A stretch of DNA of 64,000 nucleotides from Lepidonotus clava (taxonomy: Eukaryota; Annelida; Polychaeta; Phyllodocida; Polynoidae), in the NCBI GenBank assembly GCA_936440205.1, contig OW387139.1, positions 4,034,758 through 4,098,757 on the forward strand, read 5' to 3'. This document shows positions 11,401-22,527 of the stretch, piece by piece (position 1 is the stretch's first letter; each line of letters opens with the position of its first letter). Under the pieces are notes generated by a model that had not been told where the DNA came from, searched no databases, and saw only the letters and a list, made by a program, of their open reading frames with translations. The position numbers and the translations under genes are program-made.

Positions 11401-12240
11401 AGTGCTTCTGCAGCAGGGTGAGTTACCAAACATATTTACCTGATCTTGATTTGACCTCCCTCGTTTTTTAAACCCTAAATCTACAATGGATCATTCCCCC
11501 ATGCCCTATCTATCCCACAGGGCTGGGGATGTTTCTTATCCGCCAAACCCTATCTAGCCCCCCAGCCTACCTCTCTATCTCTCTCTCCTATCCCAGCGTC
11601 CCTTCGCCCCTTCATACCCTATTCAATACGGGCCGCCATTACCGAACTGCACCCTGGGCTTTACTACTGTCACTCCCCCTGGCGTCGCGCGCTGACGTCA
11701 CAAAGGCCGCCTCGTTCTGAGAGTGCTCTACGTTATTCCCTTATATGGCACATTTCCCCTTTTTCCGAACTTCATGACTGTAAGCACGCAATTGCTACTG
11801 CATGCGATGTTCTAAAGTTTTATCCATCAGAATTGTCTACTAGTGCATGTTGTTCTTGGAGTATCTACATGAATGTATTCACAACCATGCTTCTCATGCT
11901 ATGCCACCTCATTACACATTCATGAATGAAATCGCACAGATAGCTTAAATGGTTCTCTAGAAAACTATGTCTTTTACATTAACACTATTTCCGCCAAATT
12001 TCAAACGGCTTCAAGACCTAGATCTTTCCTCCATGGCCTAGTGATTTCTGTGGCTTCCATGACAAGTTTAGTTGGCTTCCTACTGAAAAAACAATGGCTT
12101 CCCGGTAGTTTCCCATGGGTCTTCGAGCATTTTATATCATTGGCTTATTCAAACAGCCCTCGTTCAAAAGGAATTGAAATTCCTCTTTTAGGTTTGTACA
12201 AATATTAGCAGAGTGCTCGCATTAGCTGCAGCGCGTGGCC
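11401..12240. other. Unassigned sequence before the 312-bp array
   Basis: A CpG patch lies at 11620-11720 (GGGCCGCCATTACC, CGCGCGCTGACGTCAC with a full CRE). Plain AT-balanced sequence follows. No gene was recognised. Confidence 0.35.
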
Positions 12241-14112
12241 CTAACAGGTCTGAACCATTACCGAAGCCACCAAACAAGAGCGCGTCTAATTGGCTTAAAA
12301 CTCCCGCAGCGCCGCCACGCGTAGATCACCCAAACTACACCGCTGTAACATTAATGCACAATCACATCAGCACCTTTCAATTTGTTATCACAAGAGAAGA
12401 AGTATTTCGTGTTTTTTTTAACCCCACCCGGCTCCTATTTTTCTCCTTCTCTGTTAGTGAGAATTTAAACCCGCGGAAGGGAGCGAGTGCGTAGTGATTG
12501 ACACGCCAAGCCATTTCTCATTTTTCATCTATTTTCTTTTTCATTTTTTTCACTAACAGGTCTGAACCATTACTGAAGCCACCAAACAAGTGTACGTCTA
12601 ATTGGCTTAAAACTCCCGCAGCGCCGCCTCGCGTAGATCACCGAAACTACACTGCTGTAACATTAATGCACAATCACATCAGCACCTTTCAATTTGTTAT
12701 CACAAGAAAAGAAGTATTTAGTTTTTCCCCCCACCCGGCTCATATTTTCCTTCTTCTCCGTTAGTGAGAATTTAAACCCGCGGAAGGGAGCGAGTGCGTA
12801 GTGATTGACACGCCAAGCCATTTCTCCTTTTTCCTTTTTTTTGTCTTTTGTCTTTTTTTCGTTTTTTTCCCTAACAGGTCTGAACCATTACTGAAGCCAC
12901 CAAACAAGTGCACGTCTAATTGGCTTAAAACTCCCGCAGCGCCGCCACGCGTAGATCACCCAAACTACACCGCTGTAACATTAATGCACAATCACATCAG
13001 CACCTTTCAATTTGTTATCACAAGAAAAGAAGTTTTTTTTTTTTTTCCCCACCTGGCTCCTATTTTCCTTCTTCTCTGTTAGTGAGAATTTAAGCCCGCG
13101 GAAGGGAGCGAGTACGTAGTGATTGACACGCCAAGCCATTTCTAATTTATCATCTTTTTTCTTTTTCTTTTTTTTCCCAAACAGGTCCCAAATCATTACC
13201 GAACCCACCAAACAAGTGCGTGTCTAATTGGCTTAAAACTCCCGCAGCGCCGCCACTTGTACATAACCGAAACTATACCGCTGTAACATTAATGCACAAT
13301 CACATCAGCACCTTTCAATTTGTTATCACAAGAAAAGAAATATTTCGTTCCCCCCCCCCCCTCCGGCTCCTATTTTTCTTCTTCTCCGTTAGTGAGAATT
13401 TAAGCGCGCGGAAGGGAGCGAGTGCGTAGTGATTGACACGCCAAGCCATTTCTCATTTTTCATTTATTTTCTTTTTCATTTTTTTCACTAACAGGTCTGA
13501 ACCATTACTGAAGCCACCAAACAAGTGTACGTCTAATTGGCTTAAAACTCCCGCAGCACCACCACACATAGATTACCAAAACAACAACGCTGTAACATTA
13601 ATGCACAATCACATCAGCACCTTTCAATTTGTTATCATGAGCAAAGAAGTATTTTGTTTTTTACCCCCACCCGGCTCCTATTTTTCTTCTTCTTCTCCGT
13701 TAGTGAGAATTTAAGCCCGCGGAAGGGAGCGAGTACGCAGTGATTGACACGCCAAGCCATTTCTCATTTTTCGTCTTTTTTCTTTTTCGTTTTTTTTGTT
13801 TTTTTCCCTAACTGGTCTGAACCATTACTGAAGCCACCAAACAAGTGTAGATCTAATTGGCTTAAAACTCCCGCAGCACCGCCACGCGTAGATCACCAAA
13901 ACTACACCGCTGTAACATTAATGCACAATCACATCAGCACCTTTCAATTTGTTATCACGAGAAAAGAAATATTTCGTTTTTTTAAACCCCACTAGTCTCC
14001 TATTTTTCTTCTTCTCAGTTAGCGAGAATTTAAGCCCGCGGAAGGGAGCGAGTACGTAGTGATTGACACGCCAAGCCATTTCTCATTTTTCCCATTTTTC
14101 TTTTTGGGTTTT
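12241..14112 (+). repeat. Six-copy tandem array of a ~312-bp unit with invariant blocks
   Basis: Copies begin at about 12241, 12553, 12871, 13178, 13488 and 13808. Three blocks appear unchanged, or nearly so, in all six copies. Block 1 (12285-12310 in copy 1) contains TCTAATTGGCTTAAAACTCC. Block 2 (12343-12390) is a 48-bp run including CATTAATGCACAATCACATC. Block 3 (about 12475-12519) includes TGATTGACACGCCAAGCC. Between them lie variable poly-T and poly-C spacers. Every unit opens with a long pyrimidine tract ending CTAACAG (CTAACTG in the last), which looks like a branch point plus 3' splice site, and GTTAGTGAGAATT occurs downstream. A frame reading LKPPNKCTSNWLKTPAAPP is present in most copies but ends differently in each, so coding is doubtful. 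Confidence 0.85.
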
Positions 14113-14369
14113 GATAGAGCGGGTGGCAGCGGATGAACCAGGGCCTTATTTACAGGGCGGAGGAGTAAGGAGGTGATGGGGGATTAGGCGGGGCATGTAT
14201 TAGTGCGCGGATTACACATGATAGCACTTAGAGTATTGATCGGACGCTGGGGCCGGGATAATCCCCCTCCACGGCGTCCCCCGCCCGGCTGTCTGTCTGT
14301 GTGTCTCCTCCAGCCAGCAGCCTGTGGCTTCAGACTTTGGGGGGGGGGGGGGGGTGAGGATACTCCTCA
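14113..14369. other. Unassigned with a 16-G run
   Basis: Mixed sequence ending in a G homopolymer at 14339-14354. No gene was recognised. Confidence 0.4.
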
Positions 14370-15023
14370 CCCAGCCAGCTTGTGACCCAGGCAAGCAGTG
14401 ACATAACAAGAACGTTCTGTGACTGTACTTTTTAAGTTAGTCTGAAACCTATCCAACGTTCATGTAACATTAACGTTATTTTAGGTAAAGTTACAACCCA
14501 TTAAAAAAGAACGTTATAATAATATGAAGAATGTTATGATAACATTATTATAACGTGAAAAACATCATAAGAATGTCACAATAGCATTACAATGCGACAT
14601 CGCAATGTTAGGTTCTAAAGACGTTTTTGGGTGCCATCAAAAGAATGTAACAAGAACCAAACCAGAACTAAGCAGAACGTTATAATAACGTCATATTCTT
14701 GCTTGGGGAAGTAACAGAAACGTTCTGCAACCATACTTTTTCAGTCAGTTTGTTACTTACTAAGATGGCACATAACAATTATGTTACAGATGGTGAGGTT
14801 GAAACCTAAACAAATCAGAATGTTACTATAACATTATTGTTTGGTAAGGTTAGGATGAAAGCAAAACAGAATGTTAGAACATTCTGTTTGGATGGAAGAA
14901 CATAACCAATAATGTAATAATGTCATAGTGCAACGTCACGTCAGTATGTCGCAGTGACGTAATTGGAAGTCATCAAAATAATGTAACAAGAACAAAACAC
15001 AGAACCAACCAGAATGTTGGCTG
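14370..15023 (+). mobile_element. MITE of the CCCAGCCA family, interrupted by a relative
   Basis: The copy starts CCCAGCCAGCTTG at 14370 and is split at 14385. It resumes at 14712 with GTAACAGAAACGTTCTG, matching the uninterrupted copy at 34308-34630. Removing the insert and one 2-bp GA duplication restores a first block of the same length as in 34308-34630. The 3' end is shortened and finishes near TTGGCTG at 15017-15023. Typical family blocks are present: AGATGGCACATAACAATTA, GGTGAGGTTGAAACC and GTAATTGGAAGTCATC. Confidence 0.75.
14386..14711 (+). mobile_element. MITE of the CCCAAGCA subfamily, nested insert
   Basis: It starts CCCAGGCAAGCAGTGACA and ends ATATTCTTGCTTGGG, with CCCA/TGGG-type inverted ends. 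The interior has several AACGTTATAATAACG-like palindromic blocks. GA flanks both sides, taken as a 2-bp target duplication. Similar copies, one inverted, are at 48801-49153 and 32379-32793. No protein is encoded. Confidence 0.75.
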
Positions 15024-15054
15024 TGTACCCAAATGTTCATGTCCATTGGTAAAC

Positions 15055-15240
15055 TGGCAAGGGCGAACGTAGGACCTTGAAAAGGGGAGGGTCTGCACAT
15101 AGGCTAAGTACTAATTTGGGGCTCCCCCCCCCCCTTATTTTGATCATATATCATTTGTTAGAAATATAAATCTGGTACCCCACAGACTTATTTAATATGG
15201 GCTACTCCCCTCTTCTTAAAATTCCTGGATCCAGCCCTGC
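15055..15240 (-). mobile_element. hAT-like MITE, copy 2
   Basis: On the minus strand it begins GCAGGGCTGGATCCAGGAAT. The other end, GCAAGGGCGAACGTAGG, is an imperfect inverted repeat. The core ATAGGCTAAGTACTAA is shared with copy 1 at 814-932. It includes poly-C near 15127. It is non-coding. Confidence 0.6.
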
Positions 15241-15529
15241 GTTTGGACGCATGTGCAAGGTGATTTTTCTTCATTGCGGTGTTTAGGTCCCCATCAAAAG
15301 TGTGTGTGTGTGGGGGCGGGGGGGGAGCCAGGAACCCCCGACCTCACCTAAGTCACATAATTTTGTAACGTTAAGAATAAAGTGCCCCCCAGTGGGATCC
15401 GAGATTTGATCCCGTCCCATACATAATCATCACCCCCCTCCCCCCTTAAATCCTTGCCCCCCCCCTCACCCTACACCCCCCACCCCCCACGTAGCGCACC
15501 AATAATTTTGAACATTTGTACCAGTATCT
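15241..15529. other. G/C-run-rich unassigned stretch
   Basis: A short TG repeat with a G run lies near 15300, and C runs lie at 15430-15490. Nothing else was recognised. Confidence 0.4.
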
Positions 15530-15980
15530 CACTCTGTTTAGCTCTAGGCAGAAGTTGAAGAAGTCATGGAGTGAGTTCCCATAATCATTTGACGAATACG
15601 TTCTTTGTAATAGTAATGGATTCTCGCTTCCATGCTAGAAAACCTCTGTTTCTCCCATTAATTTGGATTGATTTGATAGCATTCACGAAATCTTCCAGAG
15701 AAAAATAACCATTCCCGTGGCAATTACTTACCCCTAATCGTCAAAACACATGGGTTAATGATGTTTCTGTGAGGAATACAATTACCCAATCAATTACGAG
15801 GAAAAACACCCTACATTGGTCATGGCAGCGACAATAAAGAATGCCTATTACTCATTCCCGATGCATTGTGCCCAAGCTAGAGGCAATCTAATCTCTCGTA
15901 GTTTACGCATTATGTCCATGTAAATACAATGTTGATGTATTCCGTCCTCGTCTGCTTCTGACAGTCGCGCACCATTCACC
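15530..15980. promoter_or_regulatory. Candidate conserved non-coding element (homeobox-site rich)
   Basis: A non-repetitive, AT-balanced block has unusually many developmental factor-type sites: TTAATTTGGATTGATTTGAT, GGCAATTACTTACCCC, GGGTTAATGATG, ACAATTACCCAATCAATTAC (paired TAAT-type), ACAATAAAG (SOX-type) and CATTCCCG (TEAD-like). It lacks frames, homopolymers and repeat-family similarity and is cut off by a MITE at 15984. Conservation itself cannot be seen from one sequence. Confidence 0.35.
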
Positions 15981-15983
15981 TAA

Positions 15984-16246
15984 AGCCCTAATTACACTAC
16001 GCGTTGGTGCAATTTTTCTTATATTACACTACGCGCGTCGGCTATTCGCGTTGGGGCAAAATCTTTATATAAGCAGGGGACATAATGCTTCACAATCTCA
16101 GTTATTCCTCCACATGACCCTTTCGTTCTTAGTCTCAGTAGTATAGGTTTTTCTCCAAAATCTGATAACTCTAATGCCCCAACTGAATACCCATATGCAC
16201 TCACTGAAAATCCTCCATATTATCGACTCAGCGAATATTATTGTTA
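15984..16246. mobile_element. Partial Harbinger-like MITE (ATTACACTACGCG type)
   Basis: It begins AGCCCTAATTACACTACGCG after TAA, and a second TATTACACTACGCGCG occurs at about 16022. No matching right end was found, so it is truncated or overlapped by the complete element at 16247-16464. The stretch at about 16060-16100 (TTTATATAAGCAGGGGACAT) is repeated just after that element at 16465-16500. Confidence 0.55.
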
Positions 16247-16464
16247 AGGCCATATTACACTACGCGCCGGGTGATTCCCTAGCAGGCCATATTACACTAC
16301 GCATCGGACCCAATGCAAAGTATATTATACTATGCATTTTGGGGTATTTTACTATATTACACTTTGCGTTTGGTATCCTGATTTGTGCTTCTATTTCGCG
16401 TCAGCAAAAATGTGAGTGAAAAGGCCCAAACGCGAATCAAAAGACGCATAGTGTAATATGGCCT
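16247..16464. mobile_element. Harbinger-like MITE with TTA target duplication
   Basis: The left end is AGGCCATATTACACTACGCG. The right end read inversely is AGGCCATATTACACTATGCG. TTA flanks both sides (16244-16246 and 16465-16467), as is usual for PIF/Harbinger elements. It is 218 bp with no reading frame of interest. A second internal GGCCATATTACACTACGC near 16292 suggests one element inserted into a relative. Confidence 0.7.
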
Positions 16465-16767
16465 TTATATAAACGGGGGACATAGCGCGTTACAATCTCA
16501 GAGCAGTCGGGGCCTGCGCATCAAAGATACGATGCCAAAATAAAAAGATGTTGTTGCTGCCGGGTAAAAAACAGTGCAGCAGTGCTGGTTGATTGGGGTT
16601 GTAGGCCAAAAGGACACCCGCGGGAGGGACTCACTCAGGGCCTACTAATGGGAACTGCTCGCGACCTGCTCGCGCCCACAGCGGGGAGGGGGACGGGGAC
16701 GGGGAGGACGGATAGGTGGAAACAAGGATTTTTGTTATATGCAGCCCCCGACAGAACTGTGGGACTT

Positions 16768-16936
16768 GGGGGCCTTCCATTTAGTACGTATGCACAGTTT
16801 AAAACATCTCATACCCCCCACTCCCAAGCCCCCTTGGGCAAAAAAATACGCATCGGATTTGTACTAAAACGTGCGCACATTTTCAAAAATCTCAGACCCT
16901 CACCCCTTGACGCGTAAATACTTAATGGAAGACCCC
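16768..16936. mobile_element. Small MITE with GGGGCCTTCCATT ends
   Basis: The left end is GGGGGCCTTCCATTTAGTAC. The inverse of the right end is GGGGTCTTCCATTAAGTA. A related end (GGGCCTACCATGAAGTACG) occurs at about 55294. It is about 170 bp and non-coding. Confidence 0.6.
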
Positions 16937-17439
16937 TCGTAGTAACTGAAGAATCATATATGAGGGGGGTTTACTAGTACCAGTGCTAACAGTAGTAGTA
17001 TGAGCAGTAATAGTAATAGTGGTAGCAGTAATGTTTTTCCTTATTTCTCAACATCTCTCTGAAGGTGATACTTGCATAATATACAAGGTGACCAAAGTTA
17101 TGAATAATAATGATGATTGCCTAGTAGATTTCTTGGTAGGCCTAGTATAGTAGTAATACTAGTAGACGTATTTCCTAATTACTCCTATGGCTTAAGGGCA
17201 TCTTTTTCAAAATGCGTATAGGCCATATACGGATACAGATTAATTACATTTTATCCTTACTTTTACTATTTGTCTTTTTCTTTAATAGCACTATGGGTTC
17301 CCCCTCTGGAACCCCATTGTGAGAGTAGCTCATGATGGGAGGTGTGGGGGTTGGGAGGGGGGAGGGGGGTTGAGTGACACCTTCCACCCTCCTAACACCT
17401 CCCCCTTCCCCTCCCCACTCGCAGACCTCGCCTCTCTGT
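16937..17439. other. Unassigned; AGTAGT trinucleotide patch
   Basis: A degenerate (AGT)n patch lies at about 16985-17035 and plain AT-rich sequence follows to 17290. No gene was recognised. Confidence 0.4.
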
Positions 17440-18010
17440 AGTTAAGGATGCCGAGCACGTTGCGCATGCGCGCGCACTAATACGGCGTCGCCGCGGGGTG
17501 TTAACTCTGGAGGGACTATATTCGTGATCGGCAGGACTTCCGGTCGGCGCTGACGGTTTGTGACGAGGCTTTGGGGCGGCGAAAGGGGCGGGAGAGGGAG
17601 TGGTGAGGCTGTGAGTGGGAGGTCGGGGGGGGGGGGGGGTGGGGAGGGGAAAGTGAAGATGAGAGGAGTGGGGATGGGAGTGCGTCTCTCCCCCCCACTC
17701 CCCTCTCTCGCGGGGGTAATTTGCGGCGTCCAATTCTCATGTCAGTCCTTCATAAATACCCTGTTGCCGACCGGACTACTTTTTTCCCATTCGGTTCGTG
17801 AAACGCGCAGTAATTCTCCGCGAAATTACCACAATATGAGCGGGCTCCCACTGCGCCTGCGCAAGGCTTGGTGTGTGGTGGGGGGGGGGGGGGGAGAGGG
17901 GAGTGTGGGGGGGGGGGATGTAGGGGGCGCTAGCAGCGGGGAGCGGCCAATCGCCGGCGGCTTATTTTGGGGCGCGGAAGAAACGCACACAATCAGGCGG
18001 AATTAGCCGG
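17440..18010. promoter_or_regulatory. CpG-island-like patch with two NRF1-type sites
   Basis: TGCGCATGCGCGCG (17461-17474) and CTGCGCCTGCGCA (17851-17863) are NRF1-like palindromes. ACTTCCGG (ETS) lies near 17537, TGTAGGGGGCGCTAGC (CTCF-like) near 17921 and GGCCAATCG (CCAAT) near 17945. CpG is dense throughout. No downstream exon was recognised. The glycine-rich frame at 17560-18006 crosses G runs and is probably not a protein. Confidence 0.45.
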
Positions 18011-18475
18011 AATTAGGCCCATTCTTTGGGTCCTTTTGTGGACAGAGAAGTCATTTGACACGAGGCGCCTCCCCTATCATTGTGCTAAGGGGGGGCCCGG
18101 CACGTGCCGACTAATTTGTTTCTTCTACTCTGTAGTAAGACGAACCCCTCTCGTATAGTAGTGCGCGATAACAGGGGAGATGTGAGGAAAAGCTAAGGGT
18201 GAAGTCAGGATTGCAAGCTTAATGCCATGGACTCCTTTAGTGAAGTCATCTCTGATTTTATAAACAATACATACATAATTATGCAATTTAGACTGCTTAT
18301 AATTCTATTTAAAGATTTCGACTCTTTTCAGTTTGTAAGTAGGTCTGAAAAGACATACTGAGGGACAGTCAATAAATCACAAGAAAATTGTGATTGTGAA
18401 CTCAGTTGTGAAAAGTGTGATTCACTGTTGACACACTATGTAGAATTCAGGGGTTTATTCCTAGCGTCACTGTTT
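18011..18475. other. Unassigned
   Basis: Plain sequence with no repeat family, RNA or exon recognised. Confidence 0.4.
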
Positions 18476-18704
18476 TGGACCAAGAACCCTAAATTTGACA
18501 TGGCGACATGGCCATTTTTTAAATTCGACATGCGACATGGGGGCTTATCAGTGCGACAGGGAACGTTAAAAACATAGTGACATGCGACATGGCTATTTCT
18601 TAAATTCGACATGCGACATGCGGAAAAATGAGCGACAAAGACACGCGACATTGCTGTTTTTTAAATTCGACATGCGACATGGGGACCCCCCCATCCAGAG
18701 CCCC
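18476..18704. repeat. GACATG-repeat element, copy 2
   Basis: Five or so units contain AAATTCGACATGCGACATGG and a poly-T-like TTTTTTAAATTC, as in the copy at 4343-4662. The right end, CCATCCAGAGCCCC, read inversely is GGGGCTCTGGATGG. That resembles the left end GCTCTAGACCCC of copy 1, suggesting short inverted termini. Confidence 0.6.
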
Positions 18705-19499
18705 TGTTGTGTGTGCGTGAAGGTGGGATGAGGGGGAGGGGGAGGTGAGGGGTAAGGGGGTTGCTTTCCCCCCCCCCCCCCGCCCCCGCACCCCCGTTAT
18801 TAGTGTGTTTGTAAAAGGCCCCTTGAGTCCTGCACCCAACTTAAACATGACTGGCCTCATTAAAAATGGATATTGTGTGTCCTCCTCCTCCGCTCTCCGC
18901 TCTCTCCCTGAGTGGCAATTTTTACTGCGGCCGGAGAAAATACAACTGGAAACAAAGCTCATTAAAGCAACGCCGCTGGTCTCGCCCAGAACGAGATTTC
19001 ACCTCACCAAGAATGAGATTTCAACCCCTCTCCCTCCCCCTCCCTCCTGCTTTTCTGGTCCTCATTTTCTCAGAAAAAGCTTGAGAATCCAATTGCCTTT
19101 TCAAACTTGCAAAGGGTGAGAGTGAGTTGGAGTGGGGTTGTGTATACAACCTACCCGAGGTGCTCTAGAATAGTCTTAGAGATAATGATGGCGATCCCTA
19201 TGTGCGCGACATCGCGTTCACGTGGCCCACTATGTGCACGCTACTAGATCGCGTTGGTAAAGTTTTTTGCATATGTGACGATCCATGATAACATGAGTTG
19301 TACATACAAATGGGAATTTTAAACTCGCTGTGCACATGGATCAAACTATATTCACGCAACGTCACACATATTGATGATGATGATTGTTGGAATTTAAGGT
19401 CCATCAGCAATTTTTCAGCTATACTAGGACCATATGTACTGGCTATTTCTGGGTTGTACAATGTACTGGTGATTGAATCTATGGAGGTGAGAATGACGG
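18705..19499. other. Unassigned; poly-C near 18770
   Basis: A G-rich to C-rich switch with a run of C at about 18769-18781 precedes mixed sequence. Small open frames show no domains. Confidence 0.35.
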
Positions 19500-19590
19500 C
19501 AAGGTAAGGTGGTCTAGCAGTCAGCTACCAGGATCGAACCCGGGCCGGCCCTGTGCGATGCCAACATGCTAACTCACTTATATATTGTGT
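19500..19590 (-). repeat. tRNA-like SINE head (A and B boxes)
   Basis: On the minus strand, TTAGCATGTTGGC resembles a pol III A box. CCCGGGTTCGATCCTGG contains a B box (GGTTCGATCC) about 34 bp further on. The fold is not that of a functional tRNA, so a SINE promoter remnant is the best reading. Confidence 0.5.
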
Positions 19591-19770
19591 GAATTATATT
19601 GATGGCATAATGTGCATAGCACTGTCTAATAAGCATGACATCATACAAATAAAAGATTTATTTGGGATTCATTTCACAATTCACGTGATGATGTCGCGTG
19701 TATAAAAGAATCAATATGCTCGTCATGTTTATAGAAAGTGTGATATACATAGCAGTATACGTAAATACGG

Positions 19771-22405
19771 GAATTTATAGATGGTTTGATGGTTTTTGCA
19801 TACACAGTTCATCTTACCCATCTTACATTATACGTAAATGAGAATTTATAGATGGTTTGATTCTTGTTGCGTACACAGTTCATCTTACCCTTCTTACATT
19901 ATACGCAAATGGGAATTTATAGATGGTTTGATTGTTGTTGCGTACACAGTTCATCTTACCCTTCTTACATTATACGTAAATGGGAATTTATAGATGGTTT
20001 GATTGTTGTTGTGTACACAGTTCATCTTACATTATACGTAAATGGGAATTTATAGATGGTTTGATTGTTGTTGTGTACGCGGTTCATCATACCCTTCTTA
20101 CATTATATGTAAATGGGAATTTATAGATGTTTGATTGTTGTTGCGTACGCGGTTCATCTTACCCATCTTACATTATACGTAAATGGGAATTTATAGATGT
20201 TTGATTGTTGTTGCGTACGCGGTTCATCTTACCCATCTTACATTATAAGTAAATGGGAATTTATAGATGTTTGATTGTTGTTGCGTACGCGGTTCATCTT
20301 ACCCATCTTACATTATACGTAAATGGGAATTTATAGATGTTTGATTGTTGTTGCGTACGCGGTTCATCTTACCCATCTTACATTATACGTAAATGGGAAT
20401 TTATAGATGTTTGATTGTTGTTGCGTACGCGGTTCATCTTACCCATCTTACATTATACGTAAATGGGAATTTATAGATGTTTGATTGTTGTTGCGTACGC
20501 GGTTCATCTTACCCATCTTACATTATACGTAAATGGGAATTTATAGACGTTTGATTGTTGTTTGCGTACGCGGTTCATCTTACCCATCTTACATTATACG
20601 TAAATGGGAATTTATAGACGTTTGATTGTTGTTGCGTACGCGGTTCATCTTACCCATCTTACATTATACGTAAATGGGAATTTATAGACGTTTGATTGTT
20701 GTTTGCGTACGCGGTTCATCTTACCCATCTTACATTATACGTAAATGGGAATTTATAGACGTTTGATTGTTGTTTGCGTACGCGGTTCATCTTACCCATC
20801 TTACATTATACGTAAATGGGAATTTATAGACGTTTGATTGTTGTTGCGTACGCGGTTCATCTTACCCATCTTACATTATACGTAAATGGGAATTTATAGA
20901 CGTTTGATTGTTGTTGCGTACGCGGTTCATCTTACCCATCTTACATTATACGTAAATGGGAATTTATAGACGTTTGATTGTTGTTGCGTACGCGGTTCAT
21001 CTTACCCATCTTACATTATACGTAAATGGGAATTTATAGACGTTTGATTGTTGTTGCGTACGCGGTTCATCTCACCCATCTTACATTATACGTAAATGGG
21101 AATTTATAGACGTTTGATTGTTGTTTGCGTACGCGGTTCATCTCACCCATCTTACATTATACGTAAATGGGAATTTATAGACGTTTGATTGTTGTTTGCG
21201 TACGCGGTTCATCTCACCCATCTTACATTATACGTAAATGGGAATTTATAGACGTTTGATTGTTGTTGCGTACGCGGTTCATCTCACCCATCTTACATTA
21301 TACGTAAATGGGAATTTATAGACGTTTGATTGTTGTTGCGTACGCGGTTCATCTCACCCATCTTACATTATACGTAAATGGGAATTTATAGACGTTTGAT
21401 TGTTGTTGCGTACGCGGTTCATCTCACCCATCTTACATTATACGTAAATGGGAATTTATAGACGTTTGATTGTTGTTGCGTACGCGGTTCATCTTACCCA
21501 TCTTACATTATACGTAAATGGGAATTTATAGACGTTTGATTGTTGTTGCGTACGCGGTTCATCTTACCCATCTTACATTATACGTAAATGGGAATTTATA
21601 GACGTTTGATTGTTGTTGCGTACGCGGTTCATCTTACCCATCTTACATTATACGTAAATGGGAATTTATAGACGTTTGATTGTTGTTGCGTACGCGGTTC
21701 ATCTTACCCATCTTACATTATACGTAAATGGGAATTTATAGACGTTTGATTGTTGTTGCGTACGCGGTTCATCTTACCCATCTTACATTATACGTAAATG
21801 GAAATTTATAGACGTTTGATTGTTGTTGCGTACGCGGTTCATCTTACCCATCTTACATTATACGTAAATGGGAATTTATAGACGTTTGATTGTTGTTGCG
21901 TACGCGGTTCATCTTACCCATCTTACATTATACGTAAATGGGAATTTATAGACGTTTGATTGTTGTTGCGTACGCGGTTCATCTTACCCATCTTACATTA
22001 TACGTAAATGGGAATTTATAGACGTTTGATTGTTGTTGCGTACGCGGTTCATCTTACCCATCTTACATTATACGTAAATGGGAATTTATAGACGTTTGAT
22101 TGTTGTTGCGTACGCGGTTCATCTTACCCATCTTACATTATACGTAAATGGGAATTTATAGACGTTTGATTGTTGTTGCGTACGCGGTTCATCTTACCCA
22201 TCTTACATTATACGTAAATGGGAATTTATAGACGTTTGATTGTTGTTATGTACGCGGTTCATCTTACCCATCTTACATTATACGTAAATGGGAATTTATA
22301 GATGTTTGATTGTTGTTATGTACGCGGTTCATCTTACCCATCTTACATTATATGTAAATAGGAATTTATAGATGGTTTGATTGTTGTTGCATACACAGTT
22401 CATCT
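19771..22405 (+). repeat. 70-bp satellite array, about 37 copies
   Basis: The unit contains TTACATTATACGTAAATGGG, AATTTATAGACGTTTGATTG and TTGTTGCGTACGCGGTTCAT. Most units are 70 bp; some are 71 bp with an extra T in TGTTTGCG. The centre (about 20540-22240) is nearly uniform. The first four and last two units differ, mainly at CpG positions (ACACAGTTC for ACGCGGTTC, GATGGTTTGAT for GACGTTTGAT). The unit has the palindromes TACGTA and GCGTACGC. No coding potential. Confidence 0.95.
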
Positions 22406-22527
22406 TCCACACCTTTCTCACGAGTCTGGACAGTGGACCCTCCCATAGACCCTCCCTGTACCAAGAACTTTAAGCATGGTTCCACTCCCCCCAACCCCAC
22501 TCCACGAACCTCCTCTCCCTTCAGCAC
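22406..22527. other. Unassigned flank of the satellite
   Basis: Short mixed sequence with no recognised feature. Confidence 0.4.

Noticed and set aside
12241-13995. Protein family encoded by the 312-bp array
   Set aside because: A shared frame of about 50 residues exists, but its ends vary with homopolymer length and stops differ between copies; regulatory or exon-like DNA fits better than separate genes.
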